Assembly: GCF_004521965.1 (NCBI RefSeq)
Contig: NZ_SDGK01000084.1
Coordinates: forward strand, 1 to 43,833
Source of the DNA: Weissella cibaria
GTDB taxonomy: Bacteria; Bacillota; Bacilli; Lactobacillales; Lactobacillaceae
Direction of reading: 5' to 3'
DNA: 43,833 bases
Shown here in pieces: positions 32,235 to 40,997 of this stretch (position 1 is its first letter; each line of letters begins with the position of its first letter). Position numbers and translations under genes: made by a program. The notes under the pieces were generated by a model. That model was not told the DNA's origin. It saw nothing but the letters and a program-made list of their open reading frames with translations, and did no database searches.

Positions 32235-33544
32235 TGGTGCATCAAGTGTTATTAATCATCACGTTGGTATCAATTTGGCTATCTCTCACAATGTCGATGG
32301 TCACGTTGTTCGGTGCCATTCATTTTTGGTTGAAGAATAGTACCAAAGAGGTGGCGATTACCCCATTGAGCCGTTATCCGACGATTTCAATTGTGGTGCC
32401 GGCACATAATGAAGACGTCGTTATAGCTCAGACGATGTCAGCTATATTGAACCTCAATTACCCCGCTGACAAAGTGGAATTACTGCTTTATTCAGATAAC
32501 TCTGATGATCATACCGCTGACGAAATGCGACGTGTTCAGCAATTACCAGCGTATCGTGACCGCAATATTGTGATTGTGGAACGAACGGGTAAAGGTGGTA
32601 AGGCGGGTGTCCTCAATGATTCATTAGAAATTGCGACGGGTGAATATATCGCCGTGTATGATGCGGATGCGATGCCCGAGCGGAATGCGTTGTATTTCTT
32701 GGTGCGCAAAGCCCTTGAAGATCCGGAACGCCACGTGGCGGTCTTTGGCCGCAACAAGACCCGTAATGCGGAACAAAACTTGTTAACCCGCTTTATTAAT
32801 CAGGAAATCGTCGTGACGCAACGGGTGCAACACATTGCAATCTGGCATCTATTCAAGATTGGCCGAATTCCAGGTACGAATTTCATCATTCGCAAAGATT
32901 ACGTCACCGAAATCGGAGGATGGCGTGATGGTGCGTTGACCGAAGATACCGATATCTCATTCAAGATTATGCAAAGCGGCAAGTTGATTGCATTGGCTTA
33001 CACTTCAGAGGCGTTCCAGCAAGAACCCGAACACATTAAGGACTATTATTACCAGCGCTTGCGTTGGGCAAAAGGCAATTACCAGGTTGTGATCAATAAC
33101 ATCAAACATTTGTTTGATCGGAGTAACTGGCGCGTCAAAATTGAAACGTTTTATTACGCCGCAACCTTCTTCTGGTTTAATGCCGCGATTTTGTTGTCAG
33201 ACATTCTCTTTGTGGTAAACGTTGCGTTCTATATTGCTCGTCTGTTTAATCCAGCCATTACGATTCCCTTTACGTTCGGCACGAATAATGTGCTCCTAGC
33301 GCAAGTGTTGTTGGTGAACTGGGTATTAATGATTCTGTTGTATATGCTCCAGATTAACATTGCCATGGCGACGCAGTTTGGTCAGGCAACGACGAAGCAA
33401 ATTTGGTTGTCGTTCCTGTCGTATTTCACATATACCCAACTGTTTATGGCCGTGTCTGTTCACGCGGTGTTGCAGGTGATGGGTGATGCGTTGTTCCACC
33501 GTAATGGTAATGTTTGGGTGAAAACAAAGCGTTTTAACGATTAG
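32234..33544 (+). CDS. Processive GT2 exopolysaccharide synthase (PgaC/PssC-like)
   Basis: A 436-residue membrane glycosyltransferase. An N-terminal membrane segment (about 4-30) leads into a GT-A domain with VPAHNE, YSDNSDD (86-92), YDADAMP (142-148, metal site), LTEDTDIS (235-242) and QRLRWAKG (274-281). The last is the QxxRW motif of processive enzymes such as cellulose, hyaluronan and poly-GlcNAc synthases. Several membrane segments follow. There is no PilZ domain, so any c-di-GMP control must come through a partner. The start at 32234 overlaps the small gene's stop; there is no strong independent site. Confidence 0.9.
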   Translation: MVHQVLLIITLVSIWLSLTMSMVTLFGAIHFWLKNSTKEVAITPLSRYPTISIVVPAHNEDVVIAQTMSAILNLNYPADKVELLLYSDNSDDHTADEMRRVQQLPAYRDRNIVIVERTGKGGKAGVLNDSLEIATGEYIAVYDADAMPERNALYFLVRKALEDPERHVAVFGRNKTRNAEQNLLTRFINQEIVVTQRVQHIAIWHLFKIGRIPGTNFIIRKDYVTEIGGWRDGALTEDTDISFKIMQSGKLIALAYTSEAFQQEPEHIKDYYYQRLRWAKGNYQVVINNIKHLFDRSNWRVKIETFYYAATFFWFNAAILLSDILFVVNVAFYIARLFNPAITIPFTFGTNNVLLAQVLLVNWVLMILLYMLQINIAMATQFGQATTKQIWLSFLSYFTYTQLFMAVSVHAVLQVMGDALFHRNGNVWVKTKRFND

Positions 33545-33554
33545 CGAGGAGACC

Positions 33555-34682
33555 ATGGTTTTAAATAAAAAAATTTGGGTGGCCGGTGGCTTGATTATCG
33601 TGGCTTTCACAGCAATCCTGGTGTACGCCCGTTTACATAATGAACAATCAGTCACTGCCAATACGTATCAAACGTGGCAAAAGACGTTCGTGACGCGACA
33701 ATCATCCCAAGCAACGTACGTAAATACTGGAGCTGGCGATAAAAAGATGGCGCTGTCAGAAGCGCAAGGTTTGGGCATGCTGATTACAGCGCAAGCCGGG
33801 CGCAAAGGCTGGGCGAGTCAGACGGACTTTGATCACTTGCTGGCCTACTACCAACAAAATCGGTTGATTGTGGATGAACAACAAACGCACTTAATGAATT
33901 GGCGGCAGCGCGATGTTAAGGGTGCGTGGCGCACCGACGAACATAGTGCCACGGATGGGGATTTGTATACCGCTTACGCCTTACAGGTGGCCGCATCGGT
34001 TTGGCCAAAGCAAGCAACAACCTATAATACATTGGCCAAAGCAATCGCGGCGGATATTCTGCGTTACGAGTACAACGACCAGCAACACATGCTGACTGTT
34101 GGTGATTGGGCAACGGTTGATACGGCAGCTTACCGGGTGATGCGGACGTCTGACGTGATGCCAAGCGTGTTCGCATCGTTGGCCAAGTTAACGCATGATC
34201 AACGGTGGGGGCAAGTTTCTGACAGCATGTTGACTAAGTTAGCCACGTTAAGCAAGCAACATAAAACGGGCTTAGTCCCTGACTTTGCGGTCGTCACCAA
34301 GCAAGGTGTTCGTGCCGCTAAAGCCAAGGAAGTTGCGACGAAACAAGATGGCCACTATGCCTATAATGCGGCACGCGTGCCGATGATGTTGGCAGATAGT
34401 TTTGATCAACGTGCTGTGCAAATTAACCGTCGTTTGATGCACTTCTTTGATCAACAAACGCAAATATTAGCAGGTTATACCGTAACGGGTAAGGCGTTGT
34501 ATAAATATGAATCAAATGTCTTTAGCGCCCCAATCTTTTATGCAGCACAGTCAGATACTGACCGCTATGGCGCACTTTATAAAACCAGCGCGACAATTTA
34601 TAACCGCTCAGTTGCGCAACAACCTTACTATGATGCAACGCTCACAGCATTAGTTGCTGTAGGAGGATTCAAAAATGATTAA
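33555..34682 (+). CDS. GH8 family glycoside hydrolase (BcsZ/PssZ-like)
   Basis: A 375-residue protein with an N-terminal membrane anchor (about 7-25) and an outward-facing GH8 domain. Family motifs are ALSEAQGLGMLITA with Glu69 as likely acid, SATDGDLYTAYAL (131-143) with Asp134, and YNAARVPMMLA. GH8 enzymes accompany bacterial cellulose and Listeria Pss synthases and trim or release the polymer. GAGGAGA precedes the ATG, 10 bases after the synthase stop. The 3' end overlaps the epimerase gene by 8 bases. Confidence 0.87.
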   Translation: MVLNKKIWVAGGLIIVAFTAILVYARLHNEQSVTANTYQTWQKTFVTRQSSQATYVNTGAGDKKMALSEAQGLGMLITAQAGRKGWASQTDFDHLLAYYQQNRLIVDEQQTHLMNWRQRDVKGAWRTDEHSATDGDLYTAYALQVAASVWPKQATTYNTLAKAIAADILRYEYNDQQHMLTVGDWATVDTAAYRVMRTSDVMPSVFASLAKLTHDQRWGQVSDSMLTKLATLSKQHKTGLVPDFAVVTKQGVRAAKAKEVATKQDGHYAYNAARVPMMLADSFDQRAVQINRRLMHFFDQQTQILAGYTVTGKALYKYESNVFSAPIFYAAQSDTDRYGALYKTSATIYNRSVAQQPYYDATLTALVAVGGFKND

Positions 34683-35778
34683 AGTAATGACTGTCTTTGG
34701 GACACGACCAGAGGGGATTAAGATGGCTCCAGTGGTGAAGGCCTTGGAGGCTGACGAACAGGTGACCCCGGTAACGGTGGTGACTGGGCAACACCGTGAA
34801 ATGCTGCAACAAGTGCTGGATATTTTTGATGTGACACCTGACTATGACTTGGCTATTATGGAACCGAATCAAAGCTTAGCGAAGATTACGAGTAAAGTAC
34901 TGATGGGGATGGATGATATTCTGACCACGGAGCAACCGGATATTGTGTTGGTCCATGGTGATACGAGTACTACGTTGGCCACAAGTATGAGTGCCTTCTA
35001 CCATCAAATTCCAGTTGGTCACGTGGAAGCTGGTTTGCGAACATGGCAAAAGTACTCACCATTCCCAGAAGAAATGAACCGCCAGTTGACGGATCGAATT
35101 GCAGATGTCTACTTTGCCCCAACGCCACTGAGCGCGAATAACTTGGCGCGCGAAGGCGTCGATGCTGATTGTATTTTTACAACGGGTAACACGGCGATTG
35201 ATGCGTTGCAGTACACGTTGCAACAAGATTATCATCACGAGGTACTGCAACAGGTTGATCCCAACCACAAGATGATTTTGCTGACGATGCACCGCCGTGA
35301 AAACCAAGGCACACCGATGGCAAATGTTTTCCGCGCGGTCCGTGATATTGTGGCGGATAACCCTGATGTTGAAGTGGTGTATCCGGTACACTTGAGTCCA
35401 GCGGTGCAAAAAAAAGCACGTGAGATTTTGGCCGACGTTGACCGGGTACATTTGATTGATCCGCTTGACGTGGTGGACTTCCATAACCTGGCGGCCCGTA
35501 GTTACCTCATCATGACGGATTCAGGTGGCGTGCAAGAAGAGGCACCGTCATTGAATGTGCCCGTGTTAGTGTTGCGTGATACGACTGAACGGCCTGAAGG
35601 GGTTGATGCTGGGACGTTACGTTTGACTGGGACTGACTATGACACCGTCAAGACAACAGTCGAAGAACTATTACATAACAAAACAGCCTATCAAGAGATG
35701 GCTGATAATTTGAATCCGTATGGGGATGGTCACACAGCTGACCGTATCACGCGGATTATTAAAGATTTTATTCAATAA
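34675..35778 (+). CDS. wecB: UDP-N-acetylglucosamine 2-epimerase (non-hydrolysing)
   Basis: A 367-residue cytoplasmic enzyme interconverting UDP-GlcNAc and UDP-ManNAc. Motifs are VFGTRPEGIKMAPVVKAL, LVHGDTSTTLA, GHVEAGLRTWQKYSPFPEE, TMHRRENQG and MTDSGGVQEEAPSL, at full family length (MnaA/WecB). AGGAGG lies inside the end of the GH8 gene, 8 bases before the ATG. As last gene of the operon it points to ManNAc as a building block of the polymer, although UDP-ManNAc can also feed wall teichoic-acid linkage. Confidence 0.93.
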   Translation: MIKVMTVFGTRPEGIKMAPVVKALEADEQVTPVTVVTGQHREMLQQVLDIFDVTPDYDLAIMEPNQSLAKITSKVLMGMDDILTTEQPDIVLVHGDTSTTLATSMSAFYHQIPVGHVEAGLRTWQKYSPFPEEMNRQLTDRIADVYFAPTPLSANNLAREGVDADCIFTTGNTAIDALQYTLQQDYHHEVLQQVDPNHKMILLTMHRRENQGTPMANVFRAVRDIVADNPDVEVVYPVHLSPAVQKKAREILADVDRVHLIDPLDVVDFHNLAARSYLIMTDSGGVQEEAPSLNVPVLVLRDTTERPEGVDAGTLRLTGTDYDTVKTTVEELLHNKTAYQEMADNLNPYGDGHTADRITRIIKDFIQ

Positions 35779-35782
35779 CTAG

Positions 35783-35817
35783 AAAAACCGCCGATTCATT
35801 GAACGACGGTTTTTTTG
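35783..35817 (+). terminator. Terminator of the exopolysaccharide operon
   Basis: AAAAACCG (35783-35790) pairs with CGGTTTTT (35807-35814), with two inner pairs after a mismatch, then T's. Confidence 0.82.
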
Positions 35818-35899
35818 CATGTTTAGTGATTGAGGCTGTTAGAGTGCGCGAATAAAGCGTATATTATATAGTTATCGGTTATAGATTGGAGAGTTGAAA

Positions 35900-36394
35900 A
35901 TGGCAAAGAAAGAACGCATTAAGAAGATTTTGGTCGAACAAATCTTGGATAAAGCGAAGATTCCATATGAAAGTATTGTTTTTGCAGGCGGCATGAATCG
36001 CAACCAGGCAGAATTAGATAAATATGACCTGACGGATCATGATATTTATAAGACGTTGGCGTTGACAGGTAACGTTACCGGACCTGTCATCGGAATTGTG
36101 CCAATGGATGCTCACATAGACGAAAAGAAGTTTGCGGTCGTATCTGGTAACAAGAAAGTCACGATGATTCCAACGAAGGATTTGCAAAAGACGACGGGTT
36201 ACATTCACGGTGCCAATAACCCAGTGGGGATTTGGCAAAACAAGAAGTTCCCCATTTATTTTGATAACATCGCCAAGGAAGCCGGTACGATTACCTTGTC
36301 AGCTGGTGAAGTTGGCCGTTCAATTCGGGTTGATGCCGAGCAATTGGCCGAATTTGTGCACGCCCAATTTGCGGACATCAGTACGGACGCTTAA
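35900..36394 (+). CDS. YbaK/EbsC-like aminoacyl-tRNA deacylase
   Basis: A 164-residue protein of the YbaK/EbsC family, whose members hydrolyse Cys-tRNA(Pro) as a proofreading step. Family signs are KTLALTGNVTGPVIGIVPMDAHID, VVSGNKKVTMIP and the glycine-rich TTGYIHGANNPVGIW. The ATG at 35900 is 8 bases after GGAG; the in-frame TTG at 35894 is unlikely. The following gene starts 2 bases after the stop. Confidence 0.85.
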   Translation: MAKKERIKKILVEQILDKAKIPYESIVFAGGMNRNQAELDKYDLTDHDIYKTLALTGNVTGPVIGIVPMDAHIDEKKFAVVSGNKKVTMIPTKDLQKTTGYIHGANNPVGIWQNKKFPIYFDNIAKEAGTITLSAGEVGRSIRVDAEQLAEFVHAQFADISTDA

Positions 36395-36396
36395 GT

Positions 36397-37116
36397 ATGA
36401 GTTGGACCATTCTCTGGCAGTCGTGGTTATTCATTGTTGGCATCTTTTTCGTTTTGCCACTCGTGGGTAGTGCGTTGATTTCAGTGATTACCACCCGAAC
36501 CAACCAACATTTGAGGCGGACGTTCGGTCTGAATGCACCGCTGATTTTTGGCTGGTTTGGCGTCATAGTTCATGAAATAACGCACGCCTTCGTGGCGTTA
36601 ATTTTTGGCCACCACGTGGATAAGATTCAGTTACTCCAGAATCCGTTTAAAGACGGTAATGAGAACCGAATGGGTTACGTGTCCCATGCCTGGCGTCCGG
36701 ATAATAAATACCAGCAAGCCGGCAATTTCTTTATCGGCATTGCGCCAATCTTTGGTATCGCAGCAGCGAGTTGGGGTGTTACCAAATTGGTGTGGCCCCA
36801 GTTATTGTTAAGTTATTACACAGGTGAAAGCGTGATGACTAATACAGCTTGGTGGCAGGTTGCGGTTTGGGCATATTTGATTTTGAATTTGAGCCTCGCT
36901 TTGAATTTAAGTGGGGCGGACTGGCAAAACACCAAGAGCGGCGTAATTTGGTATTTGATTTTTTTGACCATTGTTGGGGTGATTACGGGGCTAACGATTT
37001 CGGATGCCTTTATGATTTGGGAGACGGTTGGCCGTCCGGTTGCTTGCTTCTTCGGTGGCCTGTTGGGTGGTAGTTTTGTGTTGTATTTGCTAACGGCGTT
37101 AATTGGTCGTCGTTAA
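36397..37116 (+). CDS. Membrane protein with HExxH motif (M50-like metalloprotease candidate)
   Basis: A 239-residue membrane protein with about six hydrophobic segments. VIVHEITHAFVALIFG (about 57-72) holds a zinc-protease HExxH motif inside a hydrophobic stretch, as in site-2-type intramembrane proteases. A later LNLSGADW loop may provide the third ligand, but the classic LDG motif is not evident. The family cannot be fixed, and protease activity is an inference. It lacks a clear ribosome-binding site and begins 2 bases after the deacylase stop, so translation is probably by coupling. Confidence 0.68.
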   Translation: MSWTILWQSWLFIVGIFFVLPLVGSALISVITTRTNQHLRRTFGLNAPLIFGWFGVIVHEITHAFVALIFGHHVDKIQLLQNPFKDGNENRMGYVSHAWRPDNKYQQAGNFFIGIAPIFGIAAASWGVTKLVWPQLLLSYYTGESVMTNTAWWQVAVWAYLILNLSLALNLSGADWQNTKSGVIWYLIFLTIVGVITGLTISDAFMIWETVGRPVACFFGGLLGGSFVLYLLTALIGRR

Positions 37117-37136
37117 ACAAGTGGGGGAGTAATATT

Positions 37137-37811
37137 TTGACAGCAGTAGAAGAACAACAATTAGACGCGATGACGGCTTTTATGCAGGCTGTGTTAGGCG
37201 AGGATGACACTGGGCATGACACGAGCCATATTGATCGGGTTGTTGCGTTAACAAAGCACATTTTAGCAACAGAACCAACGGCTGATGCGTTTATTGCGAT
37301 TGCAGCGGCAACGCTGCATGATACGTATGATGACAAATTATTTAAAGATGTCACAAGCGCCAAGCAAGTAGTTGCCACAATGTTAGGGGATAATGGGGTT
37401 AATGAGGCCAAGCAGGCTGAAATTTTTCAAATTATTGATAATATGTCGTGGAGTAAGCAACAGTTTGGTAACCCAGAGCCGTTGTCATTATCAGGACAAA
37501 TCGTTCAGGATGCCGATCGCTTAGACGCGATTGGGGCAGTGGCAACGGCCCGCGCTATCCAATACGGTTCGGTAAAGCGCCGCACGTTGTACGACCCAGC
37601 GATTAAGCCACAGATTTTTACATCCAAGGCTGATTACCGGGCAGCAAATGACGAAACGACGATGAATCATTTTTATGAGAAGTTGTTCTTACTAAAGGAT
37701 TATTTGAACACACGAGAGGGAAAGCGAATTGGGATGAATCGGGATCGTGCGATGCATGATTTCGTTGTCCAATTTGAGGCTGAATGGGCTGGAACAGATT
37801 ATCTAGACTAG
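37137..37811 (+). CDS. HD-domain phosphohydrolase (YedJ-like)
   Basis: A 224-residue soluble HD-superfamily protein. The metal site reads GHDTSHIDRV (His31), ATLHDTYDD (His61-Asp62) and VQDADRLDAIGA. Relatives hydrolyse nucleotides or other phosphomonoesters; the substrate is unknown. The start codon is TTG at 37137, supported by GGGGGAG at 37123-37129 and the lack of any nearby in-frame ATG. It is followed 9 bases later by the DHA2 exporter. Confidence 0.87.
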   Translation: MTAVEEQQLDAMTAFMQAVLGEDDTGHDTSHIDRVVALTKHILATEPTADAFIAIAAATLHDTYDDKLFKDVTSAKQVVATMLGDNGVNEAKQAEIFQIIDNMSWSKQQFGNPEPLSLSGQIVQDADRLDAIGAVATARAIQYGSVKRRTLYDPAIKPQIFTSKADYRAANDETTMNHFYEKLFLLKDYLNTREGKRIGMNRDRAMHDFVVQFEAEWAGTDYLD

Positions 37812-37820
37812 GAGGCATAC

Positions 37821-39206
37821 ATGAGCGGAATTTCTAAGAAAGAGCGCGGTGTGTTAATTATTTTGATTGCAGGGGTCTTCTTGGGCTTCTTGAATCAAAC
37901 GTTAATGAACACAGCCTTGCCACAAGTCATGGCAGACTTTCATATTTCAACGGACTTGGGTCAATGGATGACCAATGGTTATATGTTGGTAAACGGTGTG
38001 ATGGTGCCACTGACAGCGTATTTAATTCAACGATTAAAAACGCGAACATTATATTTAAGTGCCGTTGCAGTCTTTGCAGCGGGGACGATTATTGCGGGAC
38101 TTGCGCCAACTTACCCAATCTTGATTTTGGGTCGTATGGTGCAGGCTGCCGGTGCCGGAGTGTTTGGACCACTGATGAACGTGGTGGTGATGAACTTATT
38201 TGCGGCTGACCGTCGTGGTGAAGCAATGGGGATTATTGGGTTGGCGTTGAATTTTGCCCCAACGATTGGACCAACGTTATCTGGACTTGTGGTATCAAGC
38301 CACTCATGGCGTTGGTTGTTCTTGGGGATTGCCCCATTGATTATTTTGGATTTGATTTTGGCGTCGATTTTCTTGAAGAATATCGGTGAACAAAAGTTCT
38401 TGAAGTTTAACTTCTTGGGGATGGTGCTTTCAAGTATCGGACTGGGTAGTTTACTGTACGGGTTCTCAAATGCCGGAACCGGTAACTGGCTGAGTCCGGA
38501 TGTGTGGGCGTTCTTGTTGATTGGTATTGTGGTAACGACGGTGTTCGTTTACCAACAAACTCATTCAAAGATCCCGTTGTTGAACTTTGATGTGTTCAAG
38601 TACCACAACTTTACGATGGCCACGTTGATTAACGTGGTTTTGATGGCCGCTTTGTATGGCGGGGCATTGATGTTGCCGCTCTACATGCAAACGGTGCGTG
38701 GCCAATCCGCTTTTATTTCTGGGTTGGTTTTGCTACCAGGGGCGTTGATTACGGCGTTCCTGTCACCAACGTCAGGTAAGTGGTACGACGAATTCGGTGT
38801 GAAGCGTTTGGCACCAATTGGCCTAGGCTTTGTGGTGATCGGAACTATTATCTTGGCGACGTTGCAATTGGATTCACCAATCTGGTTGCCAGCGGTTGGA
38901 CAATTTGTCCGCCAACTTGGTTTAGTCATGGTAACGATGCCAATTCAAACTGAGGCCTTTAATTCATTGCCATTGGAAATTGTGCCAGATGGTTCAGCAA
39001 TGTATACGACAATCCGTCAGGTGGCGGCTTCGTTTGGAACAGCAGCATTGATTACGGTTTATAGCTTGACGTCCGTGTCAGCACCTGCCAAGACAGCGCA
39101 AGCTACTGCTGACCTGATGGGTATACACATGGCATTCTGGATTGCGACCGGGCTAGTGGTGCTCGCGCTGGGGTTGACGCAACTCTTCAAAAAGCGTGAT
39201 ATCTAA
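37821..39206 (+). CDS. DHA2-family MFS drug exporter (EmrB/QacA type)
   Basis: A 461-residue transporter with about fourteen membrane segments. NQTLMNTALPQVMADF, the WMTNGYMLVNGVMVPLTAYL stretch, RLKTRTLY (motif A) and LGRMVQAAGAGVFGPL (motif C of drug:H+ antiporters) are typical of DHA2 proteins. Cargo is unknown. TAGGAGG precedes the ATG, and it is the last of a four-gene run starting at 35900. Confidence 0.9.
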   Translation: MSGISKKERGVLIILIAGVFLGFLNQTLMNTALPQVMADFHISTDLGQWMTNGYMLVNGVMVPLTAYLIQRLKTRTLYLSAVAVFAAGTIIAGLAPTYPILILGRMVQAAGAGVFGPLMNVVVMNLFAADRRGEAMGIIGLALNFAPTIGPTLSGLVVSSHSWRWLFLGIAPLIILDLILASIFLKNIGEQKFLKFNFLGMVLSSIGLGSLLYGFSNAGTGNWLSPDVWAFLLIGIVVTTVFVYQQTHSKIPLLNFDVFKYHNFTMATLINVVLMAALYGGALMLPLYMQTVRGQSAFISGLVLLPGALITAFLSPTSGKWYDEFGVKRLAPIGLGFVVIGTIILATLQLDSPIWLPAVGQFVRQLGLVMVTMPIQTEAFNSLPLEIVPDGSAMYTTIRQVAASFGTAALITVYSLTSVSAPAKTAQATADLMGIHMAFWIATGLVVLALGLTQLFKKRDI

Positions 39207-39217
39207 ATATATCTTGT

Positions 39218-39246
39218 AAAAGTGACTGATTGTGGTCGCTTTTTTA
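39218..39246 (+). terminator. Terminator after the DHA2 exporter gene
   Basis: A 9-bp stem AAAAGTGAC/GTCGCTTTT with loop TGATTGTG and a T run. Downstream, CCTAAA/TTTAGG at 39314-39335 is a further small inverted repeat of unknown role. Confidence 0.78.
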
Positions 39247-39378
39247 TATACGTGTATTTTATCAGTCTTATTTTGTTCGATAACTCACCCAAGACCGTTA
39301 CGAGTTCAGTCATCCTAAAAGACACACCCTTTAGGGATAAGTATCGTTGAAAATAACGACATTATCTAACACGAGGGA

Positions 39379-39971
39379 GTGTTTGGGAATGAAAGGATAT
39401 GGAAACGCACATTTGATATCTTGGGTGCGGTGTTTTTACTAACGTTGGCTTGTGTACCAATGTTAGTTGTGGTCTTGTTGATCAAACTTGAATCACCAGG
39501 ACCAATTTTGTTTAAACAATTGCGAGTGGGACGACATTCAAAACCATTCTATTTGTATAAGTTCGGTCAATGCGGGTTGATACGCCGGAAGTGGCGTTGA
39601 ATGACTTGCATGGCCATAACTATGTCACATTTATTGGCCGAATTATGCGTGAAACATCGGTTAATGAGTTGTCACAGCTGTTCAATGTTTCAAAGGGTCA
39701 AATGAGTTTTATTGGGCCACGTCCAGTGATCGTAGCAGAAGAAGAAGAGTTGGTCTCGGAACGTTGTAATCGCAAGGCGGACCGATGCTTACCAGGGATT
39801 TCAGGCTGGGCGCAAGTCAACGGACGAGATCGGGTAACGATTTTGAAAAAGGCCATGTATGATGCGGAATATGCGTTAGACATTAACTTGTGGCGTGACA
39901 TTAAAATTCTATTTTTAACAATTTGGAATATCTTGTTCGCCCGTGGAGCTGTTGAAGAAAAAATCCAGTAA
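39379..39971 (+). pseudogene. Frameshifted undecaprenyl-phosphate sugar transferase (priming glycosyltransferase)
   Basis: A short WcaJ/EpsE-type priming transferase without the usual extra membrane segments. Motifs are KRTFDILGAVFLLTL, IKLESPGPILFKQLRVG, MSFIGPRPVI, PGISGWAQVNGRD and a normal end. Two one-base deletions break it. After ATG 39389 a missing A turns the expected MKRIWKRTF into another frame, which can be entered only through the GTG at 39379. At about 39563 a missing C (TTCGG for TTCCGG) destroys the expected KFRSMRVDTP and gives an early stop at 39598. GAGGGAG is well placed for the ATG at 39389. It has no glycan genes directly beside it. Confidence 0.85.
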
Positions 39972-39978
39972 ATATCTT

Positions 39979-40018
39979 AAAAGTGGTCCAACCAAATGTT
40001 TTGGTTGGGCCACTTTTG
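39979..40018 (+). terminator. Terminator after the sugar transferase remnant
   Basis: An 18-bp stem opens AAAAGTGGTCCAACCAAA (39979-39996) and closes at 40000-40017 around a 3-base loop, with one G-T pair. It is among the strongest hairpins in the window. Confidence 0.85.
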
Positions 40019-40057
40019 TGTTAAGATAAAGTCCGAAATAAAGTAGGAGGCAGATTG

Positions 40058-40789
40058 ATGCCGGAGGAAGTCCTTTATGTGAAGGTGTTGGGTGATTTGA
40101 AGGTCCGCATTTATAGTGGTGAATTCCCCAATTTAAAGCTGCCAGATGAGCGATCGTTGGCATCATCATACGAAGTGTCACGTAGCTCAATTAAACGTGC
40201 GCTGAACGTTTTAGCCCAACAAGGGATTATTTTTAAAAAGCGTGGATCAGGTACGTTTGTAAACCCGCTGTATTTAAAGAACCAATCGATGTTTCACTCG
40301 ATTGGTAACAATCTAGGTGTGTCTGATTCCTATCGTTTTAACGGTGAGTCACCGGCTATCGAACTGTTGTCGTTCGAGACGGAACAAGCTGACGAAGAAA
40401 CCCGCTTGGCATTATTCCTAGAAGATGAGGAAGAAGTTTACCGAATTAAGCGTCTCCGTAAGTTACAGAATCAGGCATTTATGATCGAAAACGCGTTGGT
40501 ACCGGTAAAGTTGTTACCAGCGTTGACGGCGGAAGATCTCGGCCATTCAATGTTCCACTACGCTGAAGAGACAACTAAAAAAGCAGTTACGAAGTCATTT
40601 ATGACCGTGACCGTTGAACCATCTAGTGAGGATGATCGTGACCACTTAGCCCTGTCTGAGGTTGAACCTGTTGGTGTCATGGCTGGTATTTACTTCTTGG
40701 ACGACGGGACGCCGTTTGAAGTTGGTTCAATGCGTGTGCACTATAAGTACATGCGTTACAACAGTTTCGTCAGCTTAGACGGCGAATAG
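40058..40789 (+). CDS. GntR/UTRA (HutC-type) transcription regulator
   Basis: A 243-residue regulator with an N-terminal winged helix (LPDERSLASSYEVSRSSIKRALNVLAQQGI, then KRGSGTFV) and a C-terminal UTRA effector domain (about 85-235: VYRIKRLRKLQNQAFMIENALVP ... GIYFLDDGTPFEVGSMRVHYKYM). Members sense phosphosugars or similar ligands. The ATG at 40058 is 7 bases after TAGGAGG; a TTG one codon earlier is in frame. It is just upstream of phosphoketolase but separated by a strong terminator. Confidence 0.88.
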   Translation: MPEEVLYVKVLGDLKVRIYSGEFPNLKLPDERSLASSYEVSRSSIKRALNVLAQQGIIFKKRGSGTFVNPLYLKNQSMFHSIGNNLGVSDSYRFNGESPAIELLSFETEQADEETRLALFLEDEEEVYRIKRLRKLQNQAFMIENALVPVKLLPALTAEDLGHSMFHYAEETTKKAVTKSFMTVTVEPSSEDDRDHLALSEVEPVGVMAGIYFLDDGTPFEVGSMRVHYKYMRYNSFVSLDGE

Positions 40790-40817
40790 GGCGAAATTCA
40801 CAATTTGTTAAAAATGG

Positions 40818-40845
40818 CGCAAATGCGATGGAACTGGCATTTGCG
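40818..40845. other. 9-bp inverted repeat between gntR-type gene and phosphoketolase
   Basis: CGCAAATGC (40818-40826) and GCATTTGCG (40837-40845) are perfect complements with a 10-base loop. Without a T run it may be a protein-binding palindrome or 3'-UTR structure before the terminator. Confidence 0.45.
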
Positions 40846-40858
40846 GGTGGAAAATAAG

Positions 40859-40897
40859 AAAAGCACAAAATTGGACCGCACCAATTTTGTGCTTTTT
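40859..40897 (+). terminator. Terminator between the gntR-type gene and phosphoketolase
   Basis: A perfect 16-bp stem AAAAGCACAAAATTGG/CCAATTTTGTGCTTTT with loop ACCGCA, then T's. Confidence 0.93.
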
Positions 40898-40927
40898 ATT
40901 GTACGTAAATTTGAAATCTGTTATTAT
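40897..40927 (+). promoter_or_regulatory. Phosphoketolase promoter with AraR-like half-site
   Basis: TTGTAC (40899-40904), 17 bp, TATTAT (40922-40927). The stretch TATTGTACGTAAATTT (40897-40912) covering the -35 box matches the AraR consensus at 11 of 16 positions, including the core TTGTACGTA. Confidence 0.68.
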
Positions 40928-40997
40928 AGTATTTGTAATCCAGAAGATAACTTCTGCGATTGAACCTTTCTCAAAATTATAAGGAGATTTAATCAAA

